A program made the position numbers and the translations under genes. Under the pieces are notes generated by a model. It searched no databases. It had not been told where the DNA came from and saw nothing but the letters and a program-made list of their open reading frames with translations. Shown one piece after another: positions 5,293 to 11,964 of a stretch of DNA of 12,758 nucleotides (position 1 is the first letter of the stretch; each line of letters opens with the position of its first letter). Source of the DNA: Methanomicrobia archaeon LH_S13 (GTDB lineage: Archaea; Halobacteriota; Syntropharchaeia; Alkanophagales; Methanospirareceae); contig JAGXOR010000028.1 in NCBI GenBank assembly GCA_023659785.1, positions 1 to 12,758 of the forward strand. The letters are read 5' to 3'.

Positions 5293-5940
5293 ATGGAAGA
5301 AGAAAGGGGATATGAGGAAGAAAGAAGGAAGCTGATGGAAGGGCTCAGGGCACAGGGTATCAGTAAGGAAGTATCAGAAGCGATGATGCATGTCAAAAGA
5401 CACCTTTTTGTCCCGCACCATCTTGTAGACCAAGCATATGGAGATTCTCCGTTGCCTATCGGAGAAGGTCAAACGATAAGCGCACCACACATGGTTGCGA
5501 TGATGTGTGATTACCTGGAATTAAAAAAAGGAGAAAAAGTGCTTGAAATCGGCGCTGGCTCGGGATACCATGCCGCAGTCATTGCCGAGATAATAGGGGA
5601 GGAAGGGCACGTATATTCCGTAGAAAGAATACATTGGTTGATTCGATTATCGGGAGAAAACCTGAAGCACGCGGGATATATGCACGTGACGGTGATGCAG
5701 GGTGACGGAACGCTTGGACTGCCTGAACATGCACCGTATGACAAAATAAGCGTGACCTGTGCAGCCCCTGATGTGCCTCCACCGTTACTTGAGCAGTTGA
5801 AAACCGGCGGAAAAATGGTTATACCAATCGGGAGATATAGGCAAGAGTTATATCTTGTGAAGAAGACAAATGGGGTAGAAAAGGAGAGAAAATGCGATGT
5901 GATTTTTGTGCCTCTGGTAGGAAAGTATGGATTCCATTAA
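5293..5940 (+). CDS. pcm: Protein-L-isoaspartate O-methyltransferase
   Basis: 215 aa, the usual length for the family. A SAM-dependent methyltransferase that repairs isoaspartyl residues in aged proteins. Seen: YGDSPLPIGEGQTISAP (49-65, substrate-side block), motif I VLEIGAGSGY (83-92), acidic E111 after the second strand, GDG at 137-139, and the C-terminal block FVPLVGKYGF. The frame is open upstream to 5209, but that part would overlap the KH gene and is arginine/lysine-rich low complexity; the ATG at 5293, 7 nt after the KH stop, gives the normal N-terminus. No clear Shine-Dalgarno, so coupling to the KH gene is likely. It shares its frame with the next gene, separated by TAA and two codons. 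Confidence 0.93.
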   Translation: MEEERGYEEERRKLMEGLRAQGISKEVSEAMMHVKRHLFVPHHLVDQAYGDSPLPIGEGQTISAPHMVAMMCDYLELKKGEKVLEIGAGSGYHAAVIAEIIGEEGHVYSVERIHWLIRLSGENLKHAGYMHVTVMQGDGTLGLPEHAPYDKISVTCAAPDVPPPLLEQLKTGGKMVIPIGRYRQELYLVKKTNGVEKERKCDVIFVPLVGKYGFH

Positions 5941-5946
5941 AAAGAT

Positions 5947-6402
5947 ATGACCAAATATATGATGTCGCCAGCAAGCGGGAGGGTAATAAGAATACAAACT
6001 TCGGAAGACAGAACTATTTCTATATTCATGCATCTTCATAATGTGCACATTACTACCGCACCGTTGGACGGCATAGTGAAAAAAATAGTTCCTGAGAAGG
6101 GCACTTTTAAGCCCGCTTCCCTTCGTAGCGCAGATTTCAACGCGAAAAACACGATACAACTTGCGACAAGATATGGGGACATAAAGGTAGTGCAAATAGC
6201 CGGATTTTTTACGAGGAAAATAATGTGCGAGGTGAAAGAAGGGCAGGAGATAAGGAGGGGTGAAAGAATAGGTAAGATTTGTTTTGGCTCACGTGTGGAT
6301 GTGAGTATTCCCAACGGTTTTGAGATACTGGTGAAAAAAGGTGATAAAGTGAATTGTGGGAAAAAAGCTATTGCGTCACCGAGTGCTGCCACCATTCCAT
6401 AA
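5947..6402 (+). CDS. asd: Phosphatidylserine (archaetidylserine) decarboxylase-like protein, N-terminally short
   Basis: 151 aa. PSD enzymes cleave themselves at a Gly-Ser bond to make a pyruvoyl group and decarboxylate phospho- or archaetidylserine to the ethanolamine lipid. Seen: FMHLHNVHITTAPLDG (28-42, with the conserved His as H34), GYF-like segment at 86-88, and FGSRVDVSIP (113-122) with the expected cleavage at G114-S115. The usual N-terminal membrane segment and Arg-Asp-Pro block (about 50-60 residues) are absent, since an in-frame stop lies just upstream. The motif normally read as PADG is PASG (S10), so the charge-relay Asp is missing. The substrate and activity are therefore uncertain. 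The 3' end overlaps the convergent SIS gene by 35 nt. Confidence 0.82.
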   Translation: MTKYMMSPASGRVIRIQTSEDRTISIFMHLHNVHITTAPLDGIVKKIVPEKGTFKPASLRSADFNAKNTIQLATRYGDIKVVQIAGFFTRKIMCEVKEGQEIRRGERIGKICFGSRVDVSIPNGFEILVKKGDKVNCGKKAIASPSAATIP

Positions 6403-7486
6403 TGTACTCAGGCAATTTGAATCCTCGTTCACGCAATCTTTCCACTAAATATAGTGGGAGGGGACTGAGCGCAAACGTTGCTCGCTCGTAGAAAGTTGTA
6501 GGTGAGGAATCTATTATAAAACTGTTTGACTCCCTTGATAAGGTGGATTCATTGCCCACGATGGAATATGCAAGGCCTCCATATTTCTTTTGCTCTCTGC
6601 ACCATCCCTGAAGGGGTTCAGTCTCTCCAGACCACGAGATCAGAAATAAAATGTCCCCAGCCCGTGGTCTTGGTGCAAAAGGACCGGATAAATAAGCTTC
6701 GTCACCAATAGCCCTTTTAACGTGCTGCAGCCTTATTGCGGTCATCATCGCAACGTTTCTTGCAGGACCCAGCCCGCCCATTGTTACGCTGCTTCTCGTC
6801 TCCAGCTTGTCAATAACCTCTTCACAATTATCAGAACTGACAAATTCATCCACAATTTTGACTATAACCTTTGATTCCTTTTCCATCCCTTCAAATACCG
6901 CCTTGTAGCCCTTCTTCTCGTTTATCGCCTCCTTTGTTTTCTGAAATAACAGCAAAGAACCCAATTCGTAAACATCGTTCATTATTCCATGTTTGAGAAA
7001 CGCATTATTAATCCTATTAGATTTTTTCTCTCTCCCCCTCAATTCAACCATGTTGCCATACTCCTTCTCTCTTATTATCCCTATTGAGGAGTTCGGATTT
7101 GAGACAACTACATCTATCGTGAATTTATCGCTGTGCTCTCGCTCGATATAATCAGAGAGTTGTTTAACAACTATTTTAGGCGTTGCGGTCTCACCACTTC
7201 CGGAACTAACGAGCAATGCTATCCTATCATGCTTCTTTTCCAAAACAGGTGCTGCCTCCACTATGTTTCTACCCGGAAAATCTACGTCTGCCATTGTTCG
7301 CACCCATTTATCCATTTGCCCCATTCCTATGTACAATGCGCTTTGCGATCTCCCTTCACCTACGAGAACGATACAATCAGCAGAGTTGAGGTCATCATAA
7401 AAAGCTTTAAAGTCATTCTTGTTGATATTACGGACATTCTTCATCACTCCGTTGATATACTCTACCTTCTTTTTGATTTTATTCAT
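6368..7486 (-). CDS. Double-SIS-domain protein, both halves resembling 6-phospho-3-hexuloisomerase
   Basis: 372 aa with two SIS (sugar isomerase) domains. Domain 1 (about 25-185) has GEGRS (43-47) and SSGSGET (94-100). Domain 2 (about 210-370) has GLGPARN (238-244), AIRLQHVKR (250-258) and SWSGETEP (284-291). The spacing of a GAGRS-type turn, an A-RLxH helix and S-GSGET is what I know from single-domain PHI of the ribulose monophosphate pathway, so this looks like a duplicated and fused PHI-like protein. Substrate unknown; glucosamine-phosphate isomerases are the other double-SIS class but lack these features. GAGG at 7497-7500 supports the ATG at 7486. It follows proS after 57 nt and converges with the decarboxylase gene. 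Confidence 0.75.
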   Translation of the reverse strand: MNKIKKKVEYINGVMKNVRNINKNDFKAFYDDLNSADCIVLVGEGRSQSALYIGMGQMDKWVRTMADVDFPGRNIVEAAPVLEKKHDRIALLVSSGSGETATPKIVVKQLSDYIEREHSDKFTIDVVVSNPNSSIGIIREKEYGNMVELRGREKKSNRINNAFLKHGIMNDVYELGSLLLFQKTKEAINEKKGYKAVFEGMEKESKVIVKIVDEFVSSDNCEEVIDKLETRSSVTMGGLGPARNVAMMTAIRLQHVKRAIGDEAYLSGPFAPRPRAGDILFLISWSGETEPLQGWCREQKKYGGLAYSIVGNESTLSRESNSFIIDSSPTTFYERATFALSPLPLYLVERLRERGFKLPEYIMEWWQHSVTQ

Positions 7487-7544
7487 ACCCGTAGAACCTC
7501 GTTAGGAGAAAATTTTTATGAGTGTTTAAGTTTTTCGCTTTTTT

Positions 7545-9017
7545 TCAATATGCTCTTGCAATATACACTTTTTTCCCTTCCCTCGAGCAAATTATGCAGT
7601 CACCTCCTCTTTTTTCAATCCTTTTTCCATCTTCCTCTATGACCTCTCCTAACACATTTACACCAAGGCGCTCCTCTATTTCCCGACCACACCTTTCGCT
7701 TTCGCACAAAAATAGGGAAACGATGCCATGTGTAGCCTTCCTTCTAAGTTCTTCCAGCTTCTCTTCGTCTTCGTTTTTATGGATGTCAGCGAAAAAAGCC
7801 TCTTTTGCTCGTTTGGCGATACGAGCGTGAATTTCAGTTAGTTCCCTCTTCACTTCAGGCACGACATCGCCAATAGGGACTTGCATTTTTGAAAAGTCAT
7901 TCCTCCTTATAAATTCACATCTGTTGTTTCTTATATCGCGAGGCCCTATCTCTATTCTCAAAGGCACCCCTCTCATCTCCCATTTGTAATACTTCGCTCC
8001 CGGTCTTTCCGCGGAGTCATCGAAAGATACTCTTATGCCTGCTTTTTTCAATTCCTCATACGCAGTAAAGCAAACTTTTTCCACTTTTGCGTTTTTACCC
8101 TTGCTTGAATATACAATAGGCACGATAACAACCTGTATGGGTGCGACCTCAGGAGGTAACATCAAACCATGGTCGTCACCGTGAACAGATATTACTGCGG
8201 CAACGCACCTTTCCGAAATGCCATAGCATGTTTGATTCACGAACTTCAGTGAGCCGTCTTTATCTTCATATTTTATATCAAAAGTTCTTGCAAAACTCTC
8301 GCCAAGCAAATGGATTGTAGCGATCTGCATTGTCTTCCCATCCGGCATAAGCGTATCAAAGGCAATAGAATACTCCGCCCCCGGGAATCTATCCCAGTTT
8401 GGTCTTCTTGTGATCACATAAGGGATAGCGAGCAGGTCGAAGAAATTTTTGTATAGAGCCACCGCCTTTTTTATTTGTTCTTCAGCATCTGCTCGCGTTG
8501 CGTGTGCGGTATGCGCCTCCTTAAAAGAGGTTATCTCACGCAGTCGAATGAGCGGTCTCGTATGCCTTGTTTCATACCTGAAAGTGTTCACTATCTGATA
8601 TATTCGTAGAGGCAAGTCGCGATGCGACCTTATCCACACCTTAAACACCGGATATATTGCGGTCTCTGAGGTAGGGCGGAGTGCAAGAGGGATATCCAGC
8701 TCTGTACTTCCTCCTTTTGTAATCCAGAAAACCTCCTCTTCAAACCCTTTTATGTGCTCGCGTTCTTTCATCAATTCATCTTTTGGTATCAGCAGAGGGA
8801 ACAGTGTCTCTTCGTGCTCCTTATCCATCAGGGACCGCAAAAACGTGTAGATAAGATTTCGCAATTTATATCCATAGGGATACCACACATATACGCCTTT
8901 CACCGGATACCTGACATCTAATATCTCCGCACGCTTCAGTATCTCATTATACCATTCACTGAAATTGTTTACCTTTTGCAATACAGTCTTGGCTTCGCTT
9001 TTAGGTTGCATCTTCAT
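7545..9017 (-). CDS. proS: Prolyl-tRNA synthetase, archaeal/eukaryal type
   Basis: 490 aa from the ATG at 9017 (9011 is the other candidate). Class II synthetase that charges tRNA-Pro. Seen: FSEWYNEILKRAEILDVRYP near the N-terminus, motif 2 region RPTSETAIYP through FRYETRHTRPLIRLREITSF, TCYGISERCVAAVISVHGDD (motif 3 area precedes LPPEVAPIQVVIVP of the anticodon domain), and a C-terminal zinc domain with C-x4-C and C-x2-C ending in the characteristic IARAY tyrosine. A longer open frame up to 9206 is an artefact: it translates through the tRNA-Thr gene. Only 20 nt separate the start from the tRNA 3' end and no Shine-Dalgarno is visible. Confidence 0.95.
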   Translation of the reverse strand: MKMQPKSEAKTVLQKVNNFSEWYNEILKRAEILDVRYPVKGVYVWYPYGYKLRNLIYTFLRSLMDKEHEETLFPLLIPKDELMKEREHIKGFEEEVFWITKGGSTELDIPLALRPTSETAIYPVFKVWIRSHRDLPLRIYQIVNTFRYETRHTRPLIRLREITSFKEAHTAHATRADAEEQIKKAVALYKNFFDLLAIPYVITRRPNWDRFPGAEYSIAFDTLMPDGKTMQIATIHLLGESFARTFDIKYEDKDGSLKFVNQTCYGISERCVAAVISVHGDDHGLMLPPEVAPIQVVIVPIVYSSKGKNAKVEKVCFTAYEELKKAGIRVSFDDSAERPGAKYYKWEMRGVPLRIEIGPRDIRNNRCEFIRRNDFSKMQVPIGDVVPEVKRELTEIHARIAKRAKEAFFADIHKNEDEEKLEELRRKATHGIVSLFLCESERCGREIEERLGVNVLGEVIEEDGKRIEKRGGDCIICSREGKKVYIARAY

Positions 9018-9037
9018 ATTACGCTGGGCGTTGAGGA

Positions 9038-9109
9038 AGCCGCTGGTGGGATTTGAACCCACAACCTGCTGATTACGAATCAGCCGCTCTACCTCTAAGC
9101 CACAGCGGC
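9038..9109 (-). tRNA. tRNA-Thr (anticodon CGT)
   Basis: 72 nt including the discriminator. Acceptor stem GCCGCTG/CAGCGGC (7 bp), D arm GCTT-AGAGGTA-GAGC, anticodon arm GCTGA-TTCGTAA-TCAGC with anticodon CGT reading ACG, variable loop AGGTT, and T arm GTGGG-TTCAAAT-CCCAC. Position 73 is T, as expected for archaeal tRNA-Thr from memory. CCA is not encoded and no intron is present. It lies directly upstream of proS on the same strand. Confidence 0.95.
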
Positions 9110-9136
9110 ACTTGAAATATTTTTTATGAACAAAAC

Positions 9137-9147
9137 ATTTATATATT
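9137..9147. promoter_or_regulatory. TATA element apparently shared by tRNA-Thr/proS and UPF0058
   Basis: ATTTATATATT reads as TTTATATA on plus (9138-9145) and TATATAAA on minus. It is centred about 32 nt from the tRNA 5' end (9109) and about 35 nt from the UPF0058 ATG (9177), so a start of transcription about 26 nt away suits both directions. Confidence 0.5.
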
Positions 9148-9176
9148 GATAAGAACATAATATATAGCAAAGAGAA

Positions 9177-9395
9177 ATGAAAAAAGAAGAGCTGGTACAT
9201 TTGCATTTGTTATTGGCTCAGCTTAAGAAGTACTACGAGGAGAACGACGTGGACTGTGATTTCACGAAGTACAACGAATTGGGCATATCGCCCTTTCAGG
9301 TACACAGAAGTAAAGAAGAGCACAAGCAGGCGGTTTTCGTTCTTGGAACGGAACTCGCATCGTTGACAACAAGGAACAATGGCCATTTTTTTTAG
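9177..9395 (+). CDS. UPF0058 family protein
   Basis: 72 aa small cytosolic archaeal protein of unknown function. The conserved blocks are EELVHLHLLLAQLKKYYEEN at the N-terminus and ISPFQVHRSKEEHKQAVFVLG in the middle; the histidines and acidic residues explain why the family is sometimes called metal-binding, which I cannot confirm. Predicted helical. The mRNA leader is short (about 10 nt) given the TATA at 9138-9145, with only a weak AAAGAGA before the ATG. The last codons run through a T8 tract that could also help termination. Divergent from tRNA-Thr/proS. Confidence 0.85.
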   Translation: MKKEELVHLHLLLAQLKKYYEENDVDCDFTKYNELGISPFQVHRSKEEHKQAVFVLGTELASLTTRNNGHFF

Positions 9396-9428
9396 AGGTA
9401 ACTAGATAGGCAATTTCGGCATGGCTGA

Positions 9429-9563
9429 ATGGATTTTCTCGGCAAAGAGCGCGGAGGTTTTGGTTGCTTTAAATGGGTAACACCTGTTAATATCGGCGGT
9501 ACACCTTATGTTAAGATAAATAAAGTAGTTGCTATCAAAAAGAAGCAATATTGCTCAATTTGA
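9429..9563 (+). CDS. Possible 44-aa small protein in the UPF0058-ribB gap
   Basis: The region 9396-9554 has no secure gene. The longest reading is ATG 9429 to TGA 9561-9563, which overlaps the ribB 3' end by 9 nt. Its middle, VNIGGTPYVKINKVVAIKKK, has an alternating strand-like pattern, and it holds two cysteines. No Shine-Dalgarno or TATA box is evident. A 19-codon frame from 9421 overlaps it. It could be a true small gene, a decayed one, or non-coding sequence; I recognise no family. Confidence 0.2.
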   Translation: MDFLGKERGGFGCFKWVTPVNIGGTPYVKINKVVAIKKKQYCSI

Positions 9564-10274
9564 GTGGAATGCTTCCATTATCTCCTTTCCTTCCATAAAA
9601 ACCACATTGCGTTTCGAAGCGAAAGCCTTTGCATCAGCTTTGGAAAGAGCACCACCTGATTCGCGGTCCAGCATTTCGCATATTACCATTGCCGGAGATA
9701 TACCCGCAAGCAATGCCAATGCCACGGAAAGCTCGGTTTGCCCCCTTCTCTCTTCCAATAATCCTTCCGCAGCTCGTAATATTGAAACATGCCCCGGGGT
9801 TCGGAATTCGGAGTAAAAATTGTAAGAGTTATCCTTTCCGACTAATACTTTCTCCACTGCTTCACCAATCTTTTTTATCGTCAATGCCCTGTCTCTATCT
9901 GTTATACCTGTGAATGTATCACGATGATTCACCCACAAAGAGAAAGAAGAACCTTTATCATATGAAAGGTCACCCTTTTCCTCCACTATTCTTCTTAAGA
10001 AAGAGAACTTGGGGTTCACGTTTCTCAAAATATCGCTTATGAGTGGAAGACCGAGTTTCTCTGCTGCAACGGGATGAATAGCAACGCATATAAGTCCGCC
10101 CGCATCATTTCTAAAATAAGCGACTGTTTTTGATGTTATAAAAGAGGCAGGCATTACAAAGTCTGTTTCGCCTTCTCTATCCTCTGCATCATATATTAAT
10201 ACGAGCTTTCCCTTCTTTACGTACTCTATGCCCCTTTTTACTGACTCCGGAATGTGCATATTGCTCTTATTCAT
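9555..10274 (-). CDS. ribB: 3,4-dihydroxy-2-butanone 4-phosphate synthase
   Basis: 239 aa. Converts ribulose 5-phosphate to formate and 3,4-dihydroxy-2-butanone 4-phosphate, the four-carbon precursor of riboflavin. Seen: YDAEDREGETDFV (28-40, acidic Mg2+/substrate loop), DAGGLICVAIHP (57-68), NHRDTFTGITDRDRALTI (116-133), FRTPGHVSILRAAEG (157-171) and the late HTE-equivalent GQTELSVALALLAG (178-191). This is the standalone archaeal form, with no GTP cyclohydrolase II domain. Its ATG overlaps the TGA of the riboflavin kinase gene (ATGA, 10271-10274), so the two are co-translated as an operon. Confidence 0.95.
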   Translation of the reverse strand: MNKSNMHIPESVKRGIEYVKKGKLVLIYDAEDREGETDFVMPASFITSKTVAYFRNDAGGLICVAIHPVAAEKLGLPLISDILRNVNPKFSFLRRIVEEKGDLSYDKGSSFSLWVNHRDTFTGITDRDRALTIKKIGEAVEKVLVGKDNSYNFYSEFRTPGHVSILRAAEGLLEERRGQTELSVALALLAGISPAMVICEMLDRESGGALSKADAKAFASKRNVVFMEGKEIMEAFHSN

Positions 10275-10951
10275 ATTACCACGCGTATTCCTATCTCATC
10301 TCCATCCCTCAGATCGAGTTCGCCTCGCAAGTAAACCGGAGAAATTATTTCCAGAACATCTTCGGGATAATGTGTGCGGTGGGGTATGATAACAGCAGAT
10401 TTAATTCCTTCAGCTCTGTCATACAGTATCTTACAAGGGAAACACTTGGCACCGCCAAAGGTCCTGTTTTCCATCTCAAAACCTCCTATTTCTATTCCCC
10501 TTCGCCCTTCCAGCTTCTTCCTTGCTACTATACATAGCAAGTCAAGGCCGAGATTTAAGGTGCCCGGGAAAGGAGCAAAGCCCAATTTAGACTCAAATTG
10601 CCTCCTATATCCGTCCAGTGTCGTATAATATTCCCCCTCTCCCATGCCTGTAATCACGCGTCCACCGATTTCAACCTTGATTTTCGGTGTGGAAAAAAAT
10701 AACTCCTGGTATTCATAGCATTCGCGCTTTAATTGCTCTATCCCTCTTTTTGTCAGTATTACCCACTGCCCATCCGCTATTATTTTCCTATGTACGAGGC
10801 GTTTTTTTTCAAGCTCCAGAAGGCGCCTCCCTGCGGTTTGTATGCTTGAGTTAATAGCTTCGGCGAAATGAACAGAAGACAACTTAACAGGTTGCTCTAC
10901 CGCACCTAATAAAGCAAGTTTCCTTAACGAAAGCATTATGTCCCCGCTCAT
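10271..10951 (-). CDS. rbkR: CTP-dependent riboflavin kinase with N-terminal winged-helix domain (RbkR-type)
   Basis: 226 aa. Residues about 6-80 form a winged-helix DNA-binding domain (SSIQTAGRRLLELEKKRLVHR as recognition region). Residues about 90-226 form the archaeal riboflavin kinase, which makes FMN with CTP: IGGRVITGMGEGEYY (95-109), GFAPFPGTLNLGL (124-136), GGAKCFPCKI (166-175), RTHYPEDVLEIISPVYLR (192-209). This two-domain form is the known regulator/kinase RbkR that represses riboflavin genes; here ribB follows in the same operon, so autoregulation is likely but no operator is proven. The start is either ATG 10951 or ATG 10936; GGGGA lies before the latter. Confidence 0.92.
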   Translation of the reverse strand: MSGDIMLSLRKLALLGAVEQPVKLSSVHFAEAINSSIQTAGRRLLELEKKRLVHRKIIADGQWVILTKRGIEQLKRECYEYQELFFSTPKIKVEIGGRVITGMGEGEYYTTLDGYRRQFESKLGFAPFPGTLNLGLDLLCIVARKKLEGRRGIEIGGFEMENRTFGGAKCFPCKILYDRAEGIKSAVIIPHRTHYPEDVLEIISPVYLRGELDLRDGDEIGIRVVI

Positions 10952-10986
10952 CTTTATTTTTATTTTTATCTTTATCTTTATTTTTG
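10951..10986. repeat. Hexamer-periodic tract in the rbkR leader
   Basis: Six units of the type TCTTTA/TTTTTA/TTTTTG run from the rbkR ATG into its leader. A TATAAAC-type element on the minus strand (about 10986-10993) lies just beyond, about 40 nt from the ATG, so the tract would be almost the whole 5' leader. Confidence 0.6.
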
Positions 10987-11011
10987 TTTATATCAATTTT
11001 AAGATACAACT

Positions 11012-11037
11012 CATAAATAGGAAATAGGTATATAAAA
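11012..11037 (+). promoter_or_regulatory. Candidate NMD3 promoter
   Basis: CATAAATA (11012-11019) is about 32 nt before the NMD3 ATG and would give an almost leaderless transcript. TATATAAAA (11029-11037) is a better TATA match but only 15 nt from the ATG on plus; on minus it could serve rbkR with a longer leader. Confidence 0.35.
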
Positions 11038-11047
11038 ACTTTTTGAA

Positions 11048-11944
11048 ATGGGTGAAGAAAAAGAGAAATGGAGTAAATTTTGCCCAAGGTGTGGTAAAAA
11101 AACAGATGAATTTTTCGATTGTTTATGCAGAGAGTGCTTCAAGAAGGAGATAAAGTTAATTAAAGCTCAGAAATTAGAGATAAGTGTAAGTAAGTGTGTA
11201 AACTGTGGTGCTTATTTTAAAGGTAAAGAGAGGATAAGCGTAGAGGAAGCAGTTGTGGATTCGGTAAGGAAAGAGATAAGAAAGCGGTATGGATACAACT
11301 GTGTAGTTGAAGCAAAGGAGTTAGAGAAAGAGCTAAAAGCCGATGAAAATAGAGCAGTTGTATTCGTGAATGTAAAAGTAGCGATAAAAGGTGTAGAAAT
11401 AGAAGAGAGGGGAGAAGTAGAAGTTATTTTTAAAAAGGAGACTTGTGAAAGGTGTAGTATGATAGCAGGTGGATATTACGAGGGGATAGTGCAAATAAGA
11501 GCAGAGAATCGAATTCCAATGGATGAAGAGCTCGTCATGGCAGAAGAGATTGCGTATTCTGTGTTAGGTGAGGCGGATTTTATTTCTAAAGAAAGGAAGT
11601 TGAAGGAGGGACTGGACATATATGTCAGCAGCATGGAATGTGGCCGCAGGATTTCGAGGGGGATAGTGAAGAAATTAGGTGGTATTTTTTCAGAGAGTCG
11701 AAAAGTATATGGAATGAAAGACGGCAGGAATGTTTATAGAGTGTCTTTTTCTGTCAGGCTACCAGGATTCGAGGAAGGGGCGATGGTAGAAATGGGTGAT
11801 AAAATGATTTCGGTGGAGAAGGTAAGGGGAGGGAAAGGGATAGAGTGTGTGGATATGAAAACTGGCGAGCACATGTTCTTAAGGAAAAAAGAAACGAAGA
11901 AGGCGAAGCGGATTTATAAGAACCACGAGATTTCACGAGATTAG
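11048..11944 (+). CDS. nmd3: NMD3 family protein (60S/50S export-maturation adaptor homologue)
   Basis: 298 aa. In eukaryotes NMD3 binds the 60S joining face and links it to Crm1; archaeal homologues lack the export tail and are thought to act in large-subunit maturation. Cysteine pairs: FCPRC (C12, C15), CLCREC (C25, C27, C30), KCVNC (C50, C53) and ETCERC (C133, C136), the zinc-binding N-terminal region. The middle holds GGYYEGIVQIRAEN (141-154) and a basic tail (about 279-291). No cytoplasmic shuttling tail is present. It stands alone, divergent from the riboflavin operon and convergent with nadE. No Shine-Dalgarno is visible before the ATG. Confidence 0.9.
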   Translation: MGEEKEKWSKFCPRCGKKTDEFFDCLCRECFKKEIKLIKAQKLEISVSKCVNCGAYFKGKERISVEEAVVDSVRKEIRKRYGYNCVVEAKELEKELKADENRAVVFVNVKVAIKGVEIEERGEVEVIFKKETCERCSMIAGGYYEGIVQIRAENRIPMDEELVMAEEIAYSVLGEADFISKERKLKEGLDIYVSSMECGRRISRGIVKKLGGIFSESRKVYGMKDGRNVYRVSFSVRLPGFEEGAMVEMGDKMISVEKVRGGKGIECVDMKTGEHMFLRKKETKKAKRIYKNHEISRD

Positions 11945-11952
11945 CACAACAC

Positions 11953-11964
11953 TTTTTCTTTTTT
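11953..11964 (+). terminator. T-rich terminator after NMD3
   Basis: TTTTTCTTTTTT begins 8 nt after the NMD3 stop and reaches the nadE stop codon. There is no stem-loop; archaeal termination on T tracts needs none. Confidence 0.45.

Noticed and set aside
7133..7830. Plus-strand open frames opposite the SIS and proS genes
   Set aside because: They lie antisense to well-supported coding sequence and show no family features.
9018..9206. Extended N-terminus of proS (63 more residues)
   Set aside because: The extension translates straight through the tRNA-Thr gene and an AT-rich promoter; the normal ProRS N-terminus begins after it.
10951..10992. CRISPR-like or phase-variable array
   Set aside because: Units are 6 nt with no spacers; it is a simple repeat only.
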